Origin: Natronomonas salina
GTDB taxonomy: Archaea > Halobacteriota > Halobacteria > Halobacteriales > Haloarculaceae
Direction of reading: 5' to 3'
DNA length: 64,000 nt
Assembly (NCBI RefSeq): GCF_013391105.1
Contig: NZ_CP058335.1
Location: 3,038,001 to 3,102,000, forward strand
Part shown: positions 7,385-15,040 of the stretch, in pieces
How positions within the stretch are numbered: position 1 is the first letter of the stretch
Layout: each line of letters starts with the position of its first letter
The notes under the pieces: generated by a model
Told to the model about the DNA's origin: nothing
The model's database searches: none
What the model saw: only the letters and a program-made list of their open reading frames with translations
Position numbers and translations under genes: made by a program

Positions 7385-10300
7385 TCAGCACTCCGACCAG
7401 CCGCAGGACTCGCAGGTCTTGCAGCCCTCGGAGTAGTACAGCGTCATGCTGGAGCACTCCGGGCACTCGGGGGACTCCCCGGACTCGATGAGCGACTGCG
7501 TGGCGTCGTCGGCGCCGGCCGCGTCGTCGTTCGGCGAGGCAGCCGACGAGCCTGAAGCGGACACCGCGCCGCCGTCTGTCTCAGGAGCGGAGGCGTCGCG
7601 CCGCGTCGCCTCGTCGTCGTCGGTGCCCTCCTCCTCGGCGATCTCGGTGAGGTTCTGCTGCTGGGGGTAGGCCTTGTCGACGTCGCCGTCGAGGTACCGC
7701 CGCATCGCGGTGCCGACGGCGTCCGGGATGGAGTTGATCTGCTCGCCCTTGTCCCAGGCGACCTTCGGCGACCGGATGCCCTGCAGCTCCTCGGCGATCT
7801 CCTCGGGGTCGACGCCCGAGCGCAGCGCCGTCGAGATGGTCTTCGCCAGCGCCTCGGTGAAGCTGGCGGTGAAGCCGCCGGAGTTGCCGATGTTGGCGAA
7901 CAGCTCGAACGGCCGACCCGTCTCGGGGTCCTCGTTGATGTTGACGTAGAGCTTCCCGTAGCCGGTGTCGATGCGCTGGGTCACGCCGTGCAGCACGTCG
8001 GGGCGGGGCCGCTTCTTCCCGAGGTCGACCTCGACGTCGAGGAGCCCCTCGAGGTCCTCCCCGAGGGCGGCCTCGACCTCCTCGCTGTCGAGGAAGCCCT
8101 CGATGCCGCCGAAGATCTCCTCGATCTGGGCGACGATGGCCTCGGCGGCCTCGTCCTCGTCGGCGAACTCGGCGTTCTTCGCGCGCGTGGTGAGCACCTG
8201 CTTCGAGCGGGTGCCGTCGCGGTAGTAGGTGACGCCCTTGCCGCCGTGCTCGTAGATGTACTCGAAGACCTCCTTGGCGTCCTCGACGGTGGAGTCGTTC
8301 GGCGCGTTGACCGTCTTCGAGATGGCGGAGTCGACGCCCGCCTGGCAGGCGACCTGGACGCCGGCGTGCTCCTTCGCGGAGAGGGCGCCCGTCGTCACGA
8401 ACAGCTCGCCGACCGCGTCCGGGACCGTCGTCAGCCCGGTGACGCCGTCGAACTCGTTGTTCGCCATCTGCTCTTGGGCCTCCTCCTTGACGGCGTCGAC
8501 GTCGATGTCGTTCTCCTCCAGGACGCGGAGGAAGTAGTCGTCGAACTCGACGAGCATCTCGTCGCCCTGGACGTCGTCGGAGACGTTCTTGTAGTAAGCT
8601 ACGTTGTAGATGGGCTCGCAGCCGCCGGTGGTGTTCCCGACCATCGAGGTGGTGCCGGTCGGCGCGATGGTCGTCGTGTTGTGGTTGCGGATCGGGAAGC
8701 CGTCGGCCCACTCGTCGGCGTCGAGGCCGGTCTGGTGCTCGAACCACTCGCGGTACTCGGTGGGGTCGGCGTACTTGCTGTTGTCCCACTCCTCGAAGGC
8801 GCCGCGCTCCTCGGCGAGCTCGTGGGAGGCCCACTTCGAGCCGTGGTTGATGTGCTTCATCAGCTGGCGGGCGACCTCGTTGGAGGAGTCGCTGCCGTAC
8901 TCCATGCCGAGCTGGATGTACAGCTGAGCCAGCCCCATCACGCCGAGGCCGATCTTCCGCATCTCCCGGACCTTCTGTTCGATCTTCGGGACCGGGAAGT
9001 CCGACATCGTCACGACGTTCTCTAGGAAGCGCGTGCCGAGTTCGATGCGGCGGTCGAACTCCGCCCAGTCGATACCCTCCTCGAGGAAGGCCTCGATGGC
9101 CGCCTCCGTCGAGTCGTACTCGTCGGCGTGGCGGTCCTGCCAGACGCGCCAGTCGGGGGCGTCCTCGGCGACCAGCGTCGAGAGGTTGATGTGCCCGAGG
9201 TTGCAGGCCTCGTACTCCTCGAGGGGCTGCTCGCCGCAGGGGTTCGTCGCGAGGATGCGGTGGTCGGGGTGCTCCTCGACGTCGAAGGAGTGCTCCTTGT
9301 TGACGCGCTCGAGGTAGATGACGCCGGGTTCGCCGTTCTCGTGGGCGCCCTCGACGATGTGGTCCCAGAGCTTCTCGGCGGGGACGGAGAGCTCCTCGCC
9401 GACCTCGACGTGCTCGCCGAGGCCGAACATGTCGTACAGTTCCTTCGTCTCGGGCGTCGCGACGTGGGCCTCGCCCGTGCGCGGGTTGGTGAAGGTGAAC
9501 TCCTCGCCGTTCTTCACGGCGTCCATGAAGTCGTCGGTGATGCCGACGGAGATGTTGAAGTTAGAGAGGTGCCCCTCGACGGCGTTCCGGAGGTGCTCGG
9601 GGACGCGGCCCTCGTCGTCGATGAGGCCGCGGGCCTCCTCGAGGGCGTCCGCGAAGGAGTTGTGCGTGAAGTCGTCGGGGTCGTTCAGCCGGAGGGTCTC
9701 CGCCAGCGAGACGTCCTTGTTCTTCGCGTGGAGGAACTGGATGACGTCGGGGTGGGAGACGCGCATGACGCCCATCTGGGCGCCGCGGCGGGCGCCGCCC
9801 TGCGCGATGGTCTCGCACATCTGGTCGTAGGTCCGCATGAAGGTGATCGGGCCGCTGGCGATGCCGCCGGTAGAGCCGACGGCGTCGCCGTAGGGCCGGA
9901 GCCGCCAGAAGGCGTAGCCCATCCCGCCGCCGCTCTGGAACACCTGGGCGGCCTCCTTGGCGGTCTGGTGGATGTCGTCGATGTCGTCCTCGGGGGAGTC
10001 GACGAAGCAGGCGGAGAGCTGCTGGAGTTCGTCGCCGGCGTTCATCAGCGTCGGCGAGTTCGGCATGAAGGAGAGCCGCTCCATCAGCTCCTGGAACTCG
10101 TCGGCGGTCGACTCGACGTGCTCGCGGATCTCGTCGGGGAGCTCGTCGACGAGCGTGTCGTAGGCGAACTTGTTGACGTTGTAGACCGAGAGGGTCGTCT
10201 CGGCGTCGGCGTCGGCCGTCACGCCCTTCCCGAAGACCTCCTCGGCGAGTTCGTCGCGGCGCGGGTGGTCGGGCTTGAGAAGGTCGGGGGTGACAGTCAC

Positions 10301-10540
10301 CTCGACGTCGCGCTTCTCGGCCTCGAAGACGGCCTCGGCGAGGGCGATGTTCTTCGCGACGCGGTCGAAGAGGTCCTCCTGCTCCTCGATGAGTTCGCCG
10401 TCGGCGTCCTTGCGGAGGTACCGGGCCGGCAGGATGTTGTGGTAGGCGTTGCCGGTGAGGCGGTCCTCCAGGGTCTCCCCCTCGGTCCGTTTGATCGGGA
10501 GCGTGATCTCGTCCGCGGAGGGGTCCGCGCCCGACATCAC
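7385..10540 (-). CDS. nrdJ: Adenosylcobalamin-dependent ribonucleoside-diphosphate reductase (class II)
   Basis: A 1051-residue class II ribonucleotide reductase that makes deoxyribonucleotides using B12. Conserved catalytic residues are visible: Cys178 in LSACFVDSPEDD and the radical-site motif N433-x-C435-x-E437 in NPCGEQ. The glycine-rich SGGGMGYAFWRLRP and TIAPTGTTSMV blocks are family hallmarks. An acidic low-complexity linker (~970-1020) leads to a C-terminal cysteine cluster (CPEC, then C-x-x-C-x-x-C and a final Cys) that re-reduces the active site or binds zinc. No intein is present although archaeal nrdJ genes often carry one. MSGAD one codon later is an alternative start. A TTATAG-like box lies at 10612-10618. 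Confidence 0.96.
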   Translation of the reverse strand: MMSGADPSADEITLPIKRTEGETLEDRLTGNAYHNILPARYLRKDADGELIEEQEDLFDRVAKNIALAEAVFEAEKRDVEVTVTPDLLKPDHPRRDELAEEVFGKGVTADADAETTLSVYNVNKFAYDTLVDELPDEIREHVESTADEFQELMERLSFMPNSPTLMNAGDELQQLSACFVDSPEDDIDDIHQTAKEAAQVFQSGGGMGYAFWRLRPYGDAVGSTGGIASGPITFMRTYDQMCETIAQGGARRGAQMGVMRVSHPDVIQFLHAKNKDVSLAETLRLNDPDDFTHNSFADALEEARGLIDDEGRVPEHLRNAVEGHLSNFNISVGITDDFMDAVKNGEEFTFTNPRTGEAHVATPETKELYDMFGLGEHVEVGEELSVPAEKLWDHIVEGAHENGEPGVIYLERVNKEHSFDVEEHPDHRILATNPCGEQPLEEYEACNLGHINLSTLVAEDAPDWRVWQDRHADEYDSTEAAIEAFLEEGIDWAEFDRRIELGTRFLENVVTMSDFPVPKIEQKVREMRKIGLGVMGLAQLYIQLGMEYGSDSSNEVARQLMKHINHGSKWASHELAEERGAFEEWDNSKYADPTEYREWFEHQTGLDADEWADGFPIRNHNTTTIAPTGTTSMVGNTTGGCEPIYNVAYYKNVSDDVQGDEMLVEFDDYFLRVLEENDIDVDAVKEEAQEQMANNEFDGVTGLTTVPDAVGELFVTTGALSAKEHAGVQVACQAGVDSAISKTVNAPNDSTVEDAKEVFEYIYEHGGKGVTYYRDGTRSKQVLTTRAKNAEFADEDEAAEAIVAQIEEIFGGIEGFLDSEEVEAALGEDLEGLLDVEVDLGKKRPRPDVLHGVTQRIDTGYGKLYVNINEDPETGRPFELFANIGNSGGFTASFTEALAKTISTALRSGVDPEEIAEELQGIRSPKVAWDKGEQINSIPDAVGTAMRRYLDGDVDKAYPQQQNLTEIAEEEGTDDDEATRRDASAPETDGGAVSASGSSAASPNDDAAGADDATQSLIESGESPECPECSSMTLYYSEGCKTCESCGWSEC

Positions 10541-11092
10541 TCGGCCCTCCGCGCGTGTACGTCTGTTCTCTGGGCGATACCTCGGCTAGCGAGATGGGTG
10601 GCGTGGGTCATCTATAACGACGAGTTCCTGTTGTGCAATCCTCTTAACCCTTCGGCATTCGTGGGGTCGTTTTGTCGACTTTCCGATACAGTCCAGGGGC
10701 ACTGGTTGGTTCTCCCCTCCGGCGTGATGCGTGTGCCCGTACGCGTACGACCAGAGTGATTCGCCGGGATTCCTATAATGCTGTCCAGACCGAGGTGAAA
10801 GTGGAATTAGCTTCCGGATAATCGCACGACGTGAGCGGCGTTTCCATCGGAAACAATCGGGGGCTGTGAGGCCCGCTGACACGCCCGCTAGGACCGTCTT
10901 GCCGGAGGGTCGCGACCGTCGGCCGGCTCCGGACGACGCGAATCGCCCGAGGGAGCGCCGGATCCGACGCGCGTAATTATACGTATTATGACACACGTAA
11001 CCGACCCCCTGTGAAGTCCCTCTCGACGACGTATCAGCATCCGAGGTGCCGCGATAGGGAACGGGCGTCTGACAGGTGACCGGGACTAGACA
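10541..11092. other. 552-nt intergenic region between nrdJ and trpG, regulatory-looking
   Basis: No convincing gene. It lies upstream of nrdJ and downstream of trpG (both on the minus strand), so it must hold the nrdJ promoter. Visible structure: a TATA-like TTATAG (10612-10618, minus), a perfect 12-bp palindrome CGTACGCGTACG (10738-10749), a 6-bp hairpin GTTTCC/GGAAAC around 10840-10854, and an AT-rich stretch near 10976-10992 containing ATACGTAT. A 136-codon minus-strand frame here is arginine-rich and judged spurious. I see no B12-box sequence. Confidence 0.6.
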
Positions 11093-11680
11093 CTACCGGA
11101 CCGTCGACAGGAAGTTCGCGATCAGGTCGTGGCCCGCGGCAGTCAGGACCGACTCGGGGTGGAACTGGACGCACTCGATGGGGTGGTCGCGGTGGCGGAC
11201 CCCCATCACCAGCTCCTCGCCCTCGTGGTCGGTGGTCGCCGAGACCTCGAAGCACGCCGGGACGTCGAGTGCGACGAGCGAGTGGTACCGCCCGCCCTGG
11301 AACCCCTGTTCGAGCCCCGCGAAGACGCCGTCGCCGTCGTGGTCGACCGGGAACGCCTTCCCGTGGATGGGTTCCGGCGCCCGGTCGACGGTGCCGCCGT
11401 ACTCGTAGACAGCCGCCTCGAGGCCGAGACAGACCCCGAGCGTCGGCACCGCGGGGCTCACCTCCCGGAAGACGTCCAGCGTCACGCCGACGTCGCGGTC
11501 GTTCTTCGGGTGGCCGGGGCCCGGCGAGACGACGATCCCGTCGGGGTCGACCTCCCGGATCTCCTCCAGGGTCGCCGTGTTCCGGACGACCTCGGTGTCG
11601 ACGCCGTCGTGCTGGCTGACGTACTCGACGAGGTTGTAGGTGAACGAGTCGAAGTTGTCGACGAACAGCACCCGTGTCAT
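11093..11680 (-). CDS. trpG: Anthranilate synthase component II (glutamine amidotransferase)
   Basis: A 195-residue class I glutamine amidotransferase that supplies ammonia to TrpE for anthranilate formation. The catalytic triad is visible: Cys84 in GVCLGLE, His174 and Glu176 in FHPES. The GPGHP oxyanion loop (54-58) is also present. It is the last gene of the trpDFEG cluster; its ATG overlaps the trpE stop (ATGA at 11677-11680). Position beside trpE argues for TrpG rather than PabA. Confidence 0.94.
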   Translation of the reverse strand: MTRVLFVDNFDSFTYNLVEYVSQHDGVDTEVVRNTATLEEIREVDPDGIVVSPGPGHPKNDRDVGVTLDVFREVSPAVPTLGVCLGLEAAVYEYGGTVDRAPEPIHGKAFPVDHDGDGVFAGLEQGFQGGRYHSLVALDVPACFEVSATTDHEGEELVMGVRHRDHPIECVQFHPESVLTAAGHDLIANFLSTVR

Positions 11681-13296
11681 CGGGGCACCTCGCCCGTCGC
11701 TTCTCTGGCCGCGTCCCCGGCGGACGCCTCTCCCGATCCCTCGATGCGCTCCAGGGCGACGAGGACGCCGTCCATCTTCTTCTCGGTCTCCTCGTACTCG
11801 CTCTCGGGGTCGGAGTCGGCGACGATGCCCGCGCCGGCCTGGACGGTCACCCGGTCGGTGCCGTCGACGCCGCGGCCGCGCTCGACCGTCGCCGTCCGGA
11901 TGACGATGGCGAAGTCGGCGTCGCCGGTCCAGGAGTAGTAGCCGACGCCGCCGCCGTAGAGCCCCCGCGGCTCGCGTTCCAGCTCGTCGATGATCTCCAT
12001 CGCCCGGATCTTCGGCGCGCCGGAGAGGGTGCCGGCGGGGAAGGCCGCCCGCGTCGCGTCGAAGGCGTCGTGTGACTCGTCGAGCCGTCCCGTCACCGTC
12101 GACTCGATGTGCTGGACGTGGCTGTACTTCAGGACGTTCATGAACTCCTCGACCCGGACGCTGCCGGCCTCGCCGACCCGCCGGACGTCGTTGCGCGCGA
12201 GGTCGACCAGCATCGTGTGCTCGGCGCGTTCCTTCCCGTCGGCGAGCATCTCGCCGGCCAGCCGGCGGTCCTCGACGGGGCTGGTCCCGCGGTCGCAGGT
12301 CCCCGCGATGGGGTTGCTCATCACCTCGCGCCCGCGCACGGAGACGAGCGTCTCCGGGGACGCCCCGACCACCGCGAGGTCGTCGTAGTCGAGGACGTAC
12401 ATGTACGGCGAGGGGTTGACCTCGCGCAGCGCCTCGTACAGCCCCAGCGGGTCGACCTCGCCGTCGAGTTCCCGCTTCCGCGAGACGACGCCCTGGTAGA
12501 TGTCGCCGTCGAGGACGTGCTCCTTGGCCCGCCGGACCGCGTCCTCGTAGTCGTCCTTCGGGCCGGCCCGCTCTTCGACCGGCCGGAAGCCGCCCGTCCG
12601 CAGCTCACCGGCGTCGGCGAGCAGCGACTCGACGCGGTCGACCTCCGCCGTCAGCTCGTCGTATATCTCGCCGGGGTCGTCGGACTCGTGGACGAGCGGC
12701 GTGAACACCAGCGAGACGGTACCCGCGGCGTCGTCGAAGACCAGCGTCTTCGTGTTGAGGACGAACTGCGCGTCCGGGAACCGCGAGTCCGGACGCTCCA
12801 GGCCGACCTCCTCGAGCCACAGGTCGTAGACGGCGTCGTAGGCGAGGAAGCCGACGAGGCCGCCCTGCAGCTGCTGGCGCTCCGTCTCGGGGAAGTTCCG
12901 CAGCGGGACGTCGGGCAGCGACTCGCGGAGCTTCGCGACCGCGTCGCCGCCGTTGGGGTCCAGCGCCCCCTCGTACCGGGCGTCGAGGACGTCGACCGCG
13001 GCGCCGTCGTCGCCGTCGACCGTCACGACCGCCGCCGGGTCGTAGCCGACGAACGAGTAGCGGGCGTGGCGGTCGGCGCCGTGGCCGGCCGTGAACGCGC
13101 CGTCGGGGTCGCTGGAGGCGACCTTCTCGGCGCTCTCCAGCAGGAAGGCGTACTCGCCGGCGTCGGCGTCGGTCGTCCGGCCGGTCAGGGCGGCGTAGGC
13201 CGCCAGCGGCTCCGGGTCGGCCTCGAGGTCGGCGACGGCGCGGACCACCGCCGGGCCGTCGCCGGCGAGGTCGACGAACGCCTCGCGTCCGATCAC
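11677..13296 (-). CDS. trpE: Anthranilate synthase component I
   Basis: A 539-residue chorismate-utilising enzyme that converts chorismate and ammonia to anthranilate. The C-terminal chorismate-binding domain shows IAGTCDRGTSP, LVDLARNDVRRVG, HIESTVTG, AFPAGTLSGAPKIRAMEII and GLYGGGVGYYS. The N-terminal domain holds the likely tryptophan feedback site (LLESAEK near residue 50). The start is a GTG at 13296 that overlaps the trpF stop (GTGA). The C-terminus ends with a short non-conserved acidic tail. Part of a four-gene overlapping operon. Confidence 0.94.
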   Translation of the reverse strand: MIGREAFVDLAGDGPAVVRAVADLEADPEPLAAYAALTGRTTDADAGEYAFLLESAEKVASSDPDGAFTAGHGADRHARYSFVGYDPAAVVTVDGDDGAAVDVLDARYEGALDPNGGDAVAKLRESLPDVPLRNFPETERQQLQGGLVGFLAYDAVYDLWLEEVGLERPDSRFPDAQFVLNTKTLVFDDAAGTVSLVFTPLVHESDDPGEIYDELTAEVDRVESLLADAGELRTGGFRPVEERAGPKDDYEDAVRRAKEHVLDGDIYQGVVSRKRELDGEVDPLGLYEALREVNPSPYMYVLDYDDLAVVGASPETLVSVRGREVMSNPIAGTCDRGTSPVEDRRLAGEMLADGKERAEHTMLVDLARNDVRRVGEAGSVRVEEFMNVLKYSHVQHIESTVTGRLDESHDAFDATRAAFPAGTLSGAPKIRAMEIIDELEREPRGLYGGGVGYYSWTGDADFAIVIRTATVERGRGVDGTDRVTVQAGAGIVADSDPESEYEETEKKMDGVLVALERIEGSGEASAGDAAREATGEVPR

Positions 13297-13919
13297 GGTC
13301 TCCCTCCCGCGGCCTCGACGAACGCCGCGACCGCCTCCGAATCCTTCCGGCCGGGCTCGGACTCGACGCCGCTGGCGACGTCGACCGCGAAGGGGCGGAC
13401 AACCTCGACCGCCTCGGCGACGTTCTCTGGGGTGAGCCCGCCGGCCAGCACGACCGGCGACGACAGCGAGTCGACCAGCTCCCGGGTCCGCTCCCAGTCG
13501 TGGGTCTCGCCGGTGCCGCCGGCGCCCGCCTCGTCCAGGGAGTCGACGAGCAGCGCGTCCGCGACGGTGTCGTAGTCGGGCGCCTCCTCCGGCGAGGCGG
13601 CCTTCACGACGTCGCCGTGGACCTTCGCCGAGAGGTAGGCGAGGTCGCCCGGAGTCAGGTCGCCGTGGACCTGCACGACGTCCGGCTGGACGCGCGAGGC
13701 CAGGTCGACGGTCGCCTCCGGGCGATCCGGCATCGTCACGAGGACGGTCGTCACGAACGGCGGCGTCGCCCGGGCCAGTTCGACGGCCCGCTGGTCGGCG
13801 ATCTCCCGGGGCGTGTCCACCGAGACGTCGACGATGAAGCCGACCGCGTCGGCGCCCGCCTCGATCGCCGTCTCGAGGTCCTCGCGGGTGGTGACCCCGC
13901 AGACCTTCACCCTCGTCAT
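13293..13919 (-). CDS. trpF: Phosphoribosylanthranilate isomerase
   Basis: A 208-residue TIM-barrel enzyme for the third step of tryptophan synthesis. The N-terminus MTRVKVCGVTTREDLE carries the catalytic Cys, and VQVHGD, VLAGGLTPENV and VDVASGVESEPGRKD form the substrate phosphate and general acid regions. ATG at 13919 is set by the family N-terminus and overlaps the trpD stop (ATGA); the downstream end overlaps trpE. The frame remains open upstream inside trpD but that part is a shadow. Confidence 0.94.
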   Translation of the reverse strand: MTRVKVCGVTTREDLETAIEAGADAVGFIVDVSVDTPREIADQRAVELARATPPFVTTVLVTMPDRPEATVDLASRVQPDVVQVHGDLTPGDLAYLSAKVHGDVVKAASPEEAPDYDTVADALLVDSLDEAGAGGTGETHDWERTRELVDSLSSPVVLAGGLTPENVAEAVEVVRPFAVDVASGVESEPGRKDSEAVAAFVEAAGGRP

Positions 13920-14917
13920 GGCTCGAACTCGCGGAGCGACGCCAGCTGCGCCGCGGCCGCCCCGGAGTCGATGGCCTCGCGGGCGGCGTCGACGCCGGCG
14001 GCCAGGCTGTCGGCCTCGCCGGAGACGTAGATTGCGGCGCCGGCGTTCGCGAGGATGATGTCGCGCTTCGCGCCGCGGATCTCGCCTTCGAGGATGCCGC
14101 GCATGTCGCGGGCGTTCTCGGCGGGCGAGCCGCCAGCGACGTCCCCGAGGTCGTGGACGTCGATACCGAGGTCCGCCGGGGTGACGGTGTACTCGGTGAC
14201 GTCCTCGCCGTCGACCTCCGCGACGGTCGACTCGCCGTGGACGCCGATCTCGTCGAGCCCGGCGCCGTGGACCACCAGCGCCCGGTCGATGGCCATCCGC
14301 GAGAGGGCGTCCGCGAGGACGGGGACGAGCGCCTCGTCGTAGACGCCGACGACCTGCGCGTCGGCGCCCGCGGGGTTCGTCAGCGGCCCGAGGACGTTGA
14401 AGACGGTCCGCATGCCGAGTTCCTTCCGCGGGCCGATGACGGCCTTCATCGCCGGGTGGAAGACGGGCGCGAGCATGAACCCCATGCCGGTGTCCTCGAT
14501 GCAGTCCTCGACGGCCGGCGGTTCGGCGTCGATGGTGACGTCCAGCTCCTCGAGGACGTCCGCGCTCCCCGACGACGAGGACACCGAGTAGTTGCCGTGC
14601 TTGGCCACCGGGACGCCCACGCCGGCGACGACGAACGAGCTCGTCGTCGAGACGTTGATCGTGTCGTGGCCGTCGCCGCCGGTCCCGCAGGTGTCGACCA
14701 GCGGCGACCGGTCGGGGTCGATGGTGCGGGCCGCCGCTCGCATCCCCTCGGCGAAGCCGGCGATCTCCGACTCCGTCTCGCCCTTGGCGCGCAGCGCCGC
14801 CAGCAGCGCGCCGATCTGTGCCTCCGTCGCTCCCTCGAAGACGGCGGTGGCCGCCTCTCGCGCCTCCGCCTGCGAGAGGTCGCCACCCTCCGTCACCCGT
14901 TCGATGTAATCCTTCAT
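13916..14917 (-). CDS. trpD: Anthranilate phosphoribosyltransferase
   Basis: 333 residues, catalysing transfer of phosphoribose from PRPP to anthranilate. Typical glycosyltransferase family 3 motifs are present: DTCGTGGDG (PRPP binding), KHGNYSVSS, and NVLGPLTNPA. The start MKDYIERVTEGGDLS at 14917 matches the family N-terminus; the frame is open to 15013 but that part crosses the promoter. It is the first gene of trpDFEG; the order D-F-E-G with 4-nt overlaps throughout implies one tightly coupled transcript that provides most steps from chorismate to CdRP. trpA, trpB and trpC are not in the window. Confidence 0.94.
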   Translation of the reverse strand: MKDYIERVTEGGDLSQAEAREAATAVFEGATEAQIGALLAALRAKGETESEIAGFAEGMRAAARTIDPDRSPLVDTCGTGGDGHDTINVSTTSSFVVAGVGVPVAKHGNYSVSSSSGSADVLEELDVTIDAEPPAVEDCIEDTGMGFMLAPVFHPAMKAVIGPRKELGMRTVFNVLGPLTNPAGADAQVVGVYDEALVPVLADALSRMAIDRALVVHGAGLDEIGVHGESTVAEVDGEDVTEYTVTPADLGIDVHDLGDVAGGSPAENARDMRGILEGEIRGAKRDIILANAGAAIYVSGEADSLAAGVDAAREAIDSGAAAAQLASLREFEP

Positions 14918-14949
14918 AGTGAACACCAATGACCAATACTGCGTTACGA

Positions 14950-14977
14950 TGTACAAATAAGTACACCAGCTTAAGCC
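14950..14977 (-). promoter_or_regulatory. trpDFEG promoter with TGTAC inverted repeat
   Basis: Upstream of trpD is a TATA-like GGCTTAAGC (14969-14977, minus strand) followed after a few bases by a perfect inverted repeat TGTAC-(6)-GTACA at 14950-14965. The repeat covers the space between the TATA box and the predicted transcription start, an ideal site for repression. Its half-sites resemble the TGTACA boxes bound by the archaeal repressor TrpY in Methanothermobacter. Regulator identity here is inference. Confidence 0.55.
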
Positions 14978-15040
14978 TGTCGCTACGGCGACCGCTGGCG
15001 GGCGGACAGACACGGAAGAAGCGTCACCGGCGAGCCGTCG

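Noticed and set aside
7385-10540. Intein in nrdJ
   Set aside because: The protein has the length and uninterrupted motif order of intein-free enzymes; no intein splicing motifs seen.
9128-10759. Long plus-strand frame opposite nrdJ (543 codons)
   Set aside because: Valine/arginine/glycine-rich antisense shadow of nrdJ, produced by high GC at third positions.
10586-10996. 136-codon minus-strand frame upstream of nrdJ
   Set aside because: Arginine- and proline-rich with almost no acidic residues, unlike every real protein in the window; it covers promoter-like elements.
10541-11092. Cobalamin riboswitch before nrdJ
   Set aside because: I searched by eye for a B12-box-like sequence and found none; no long conserved stem pattern was recognised.
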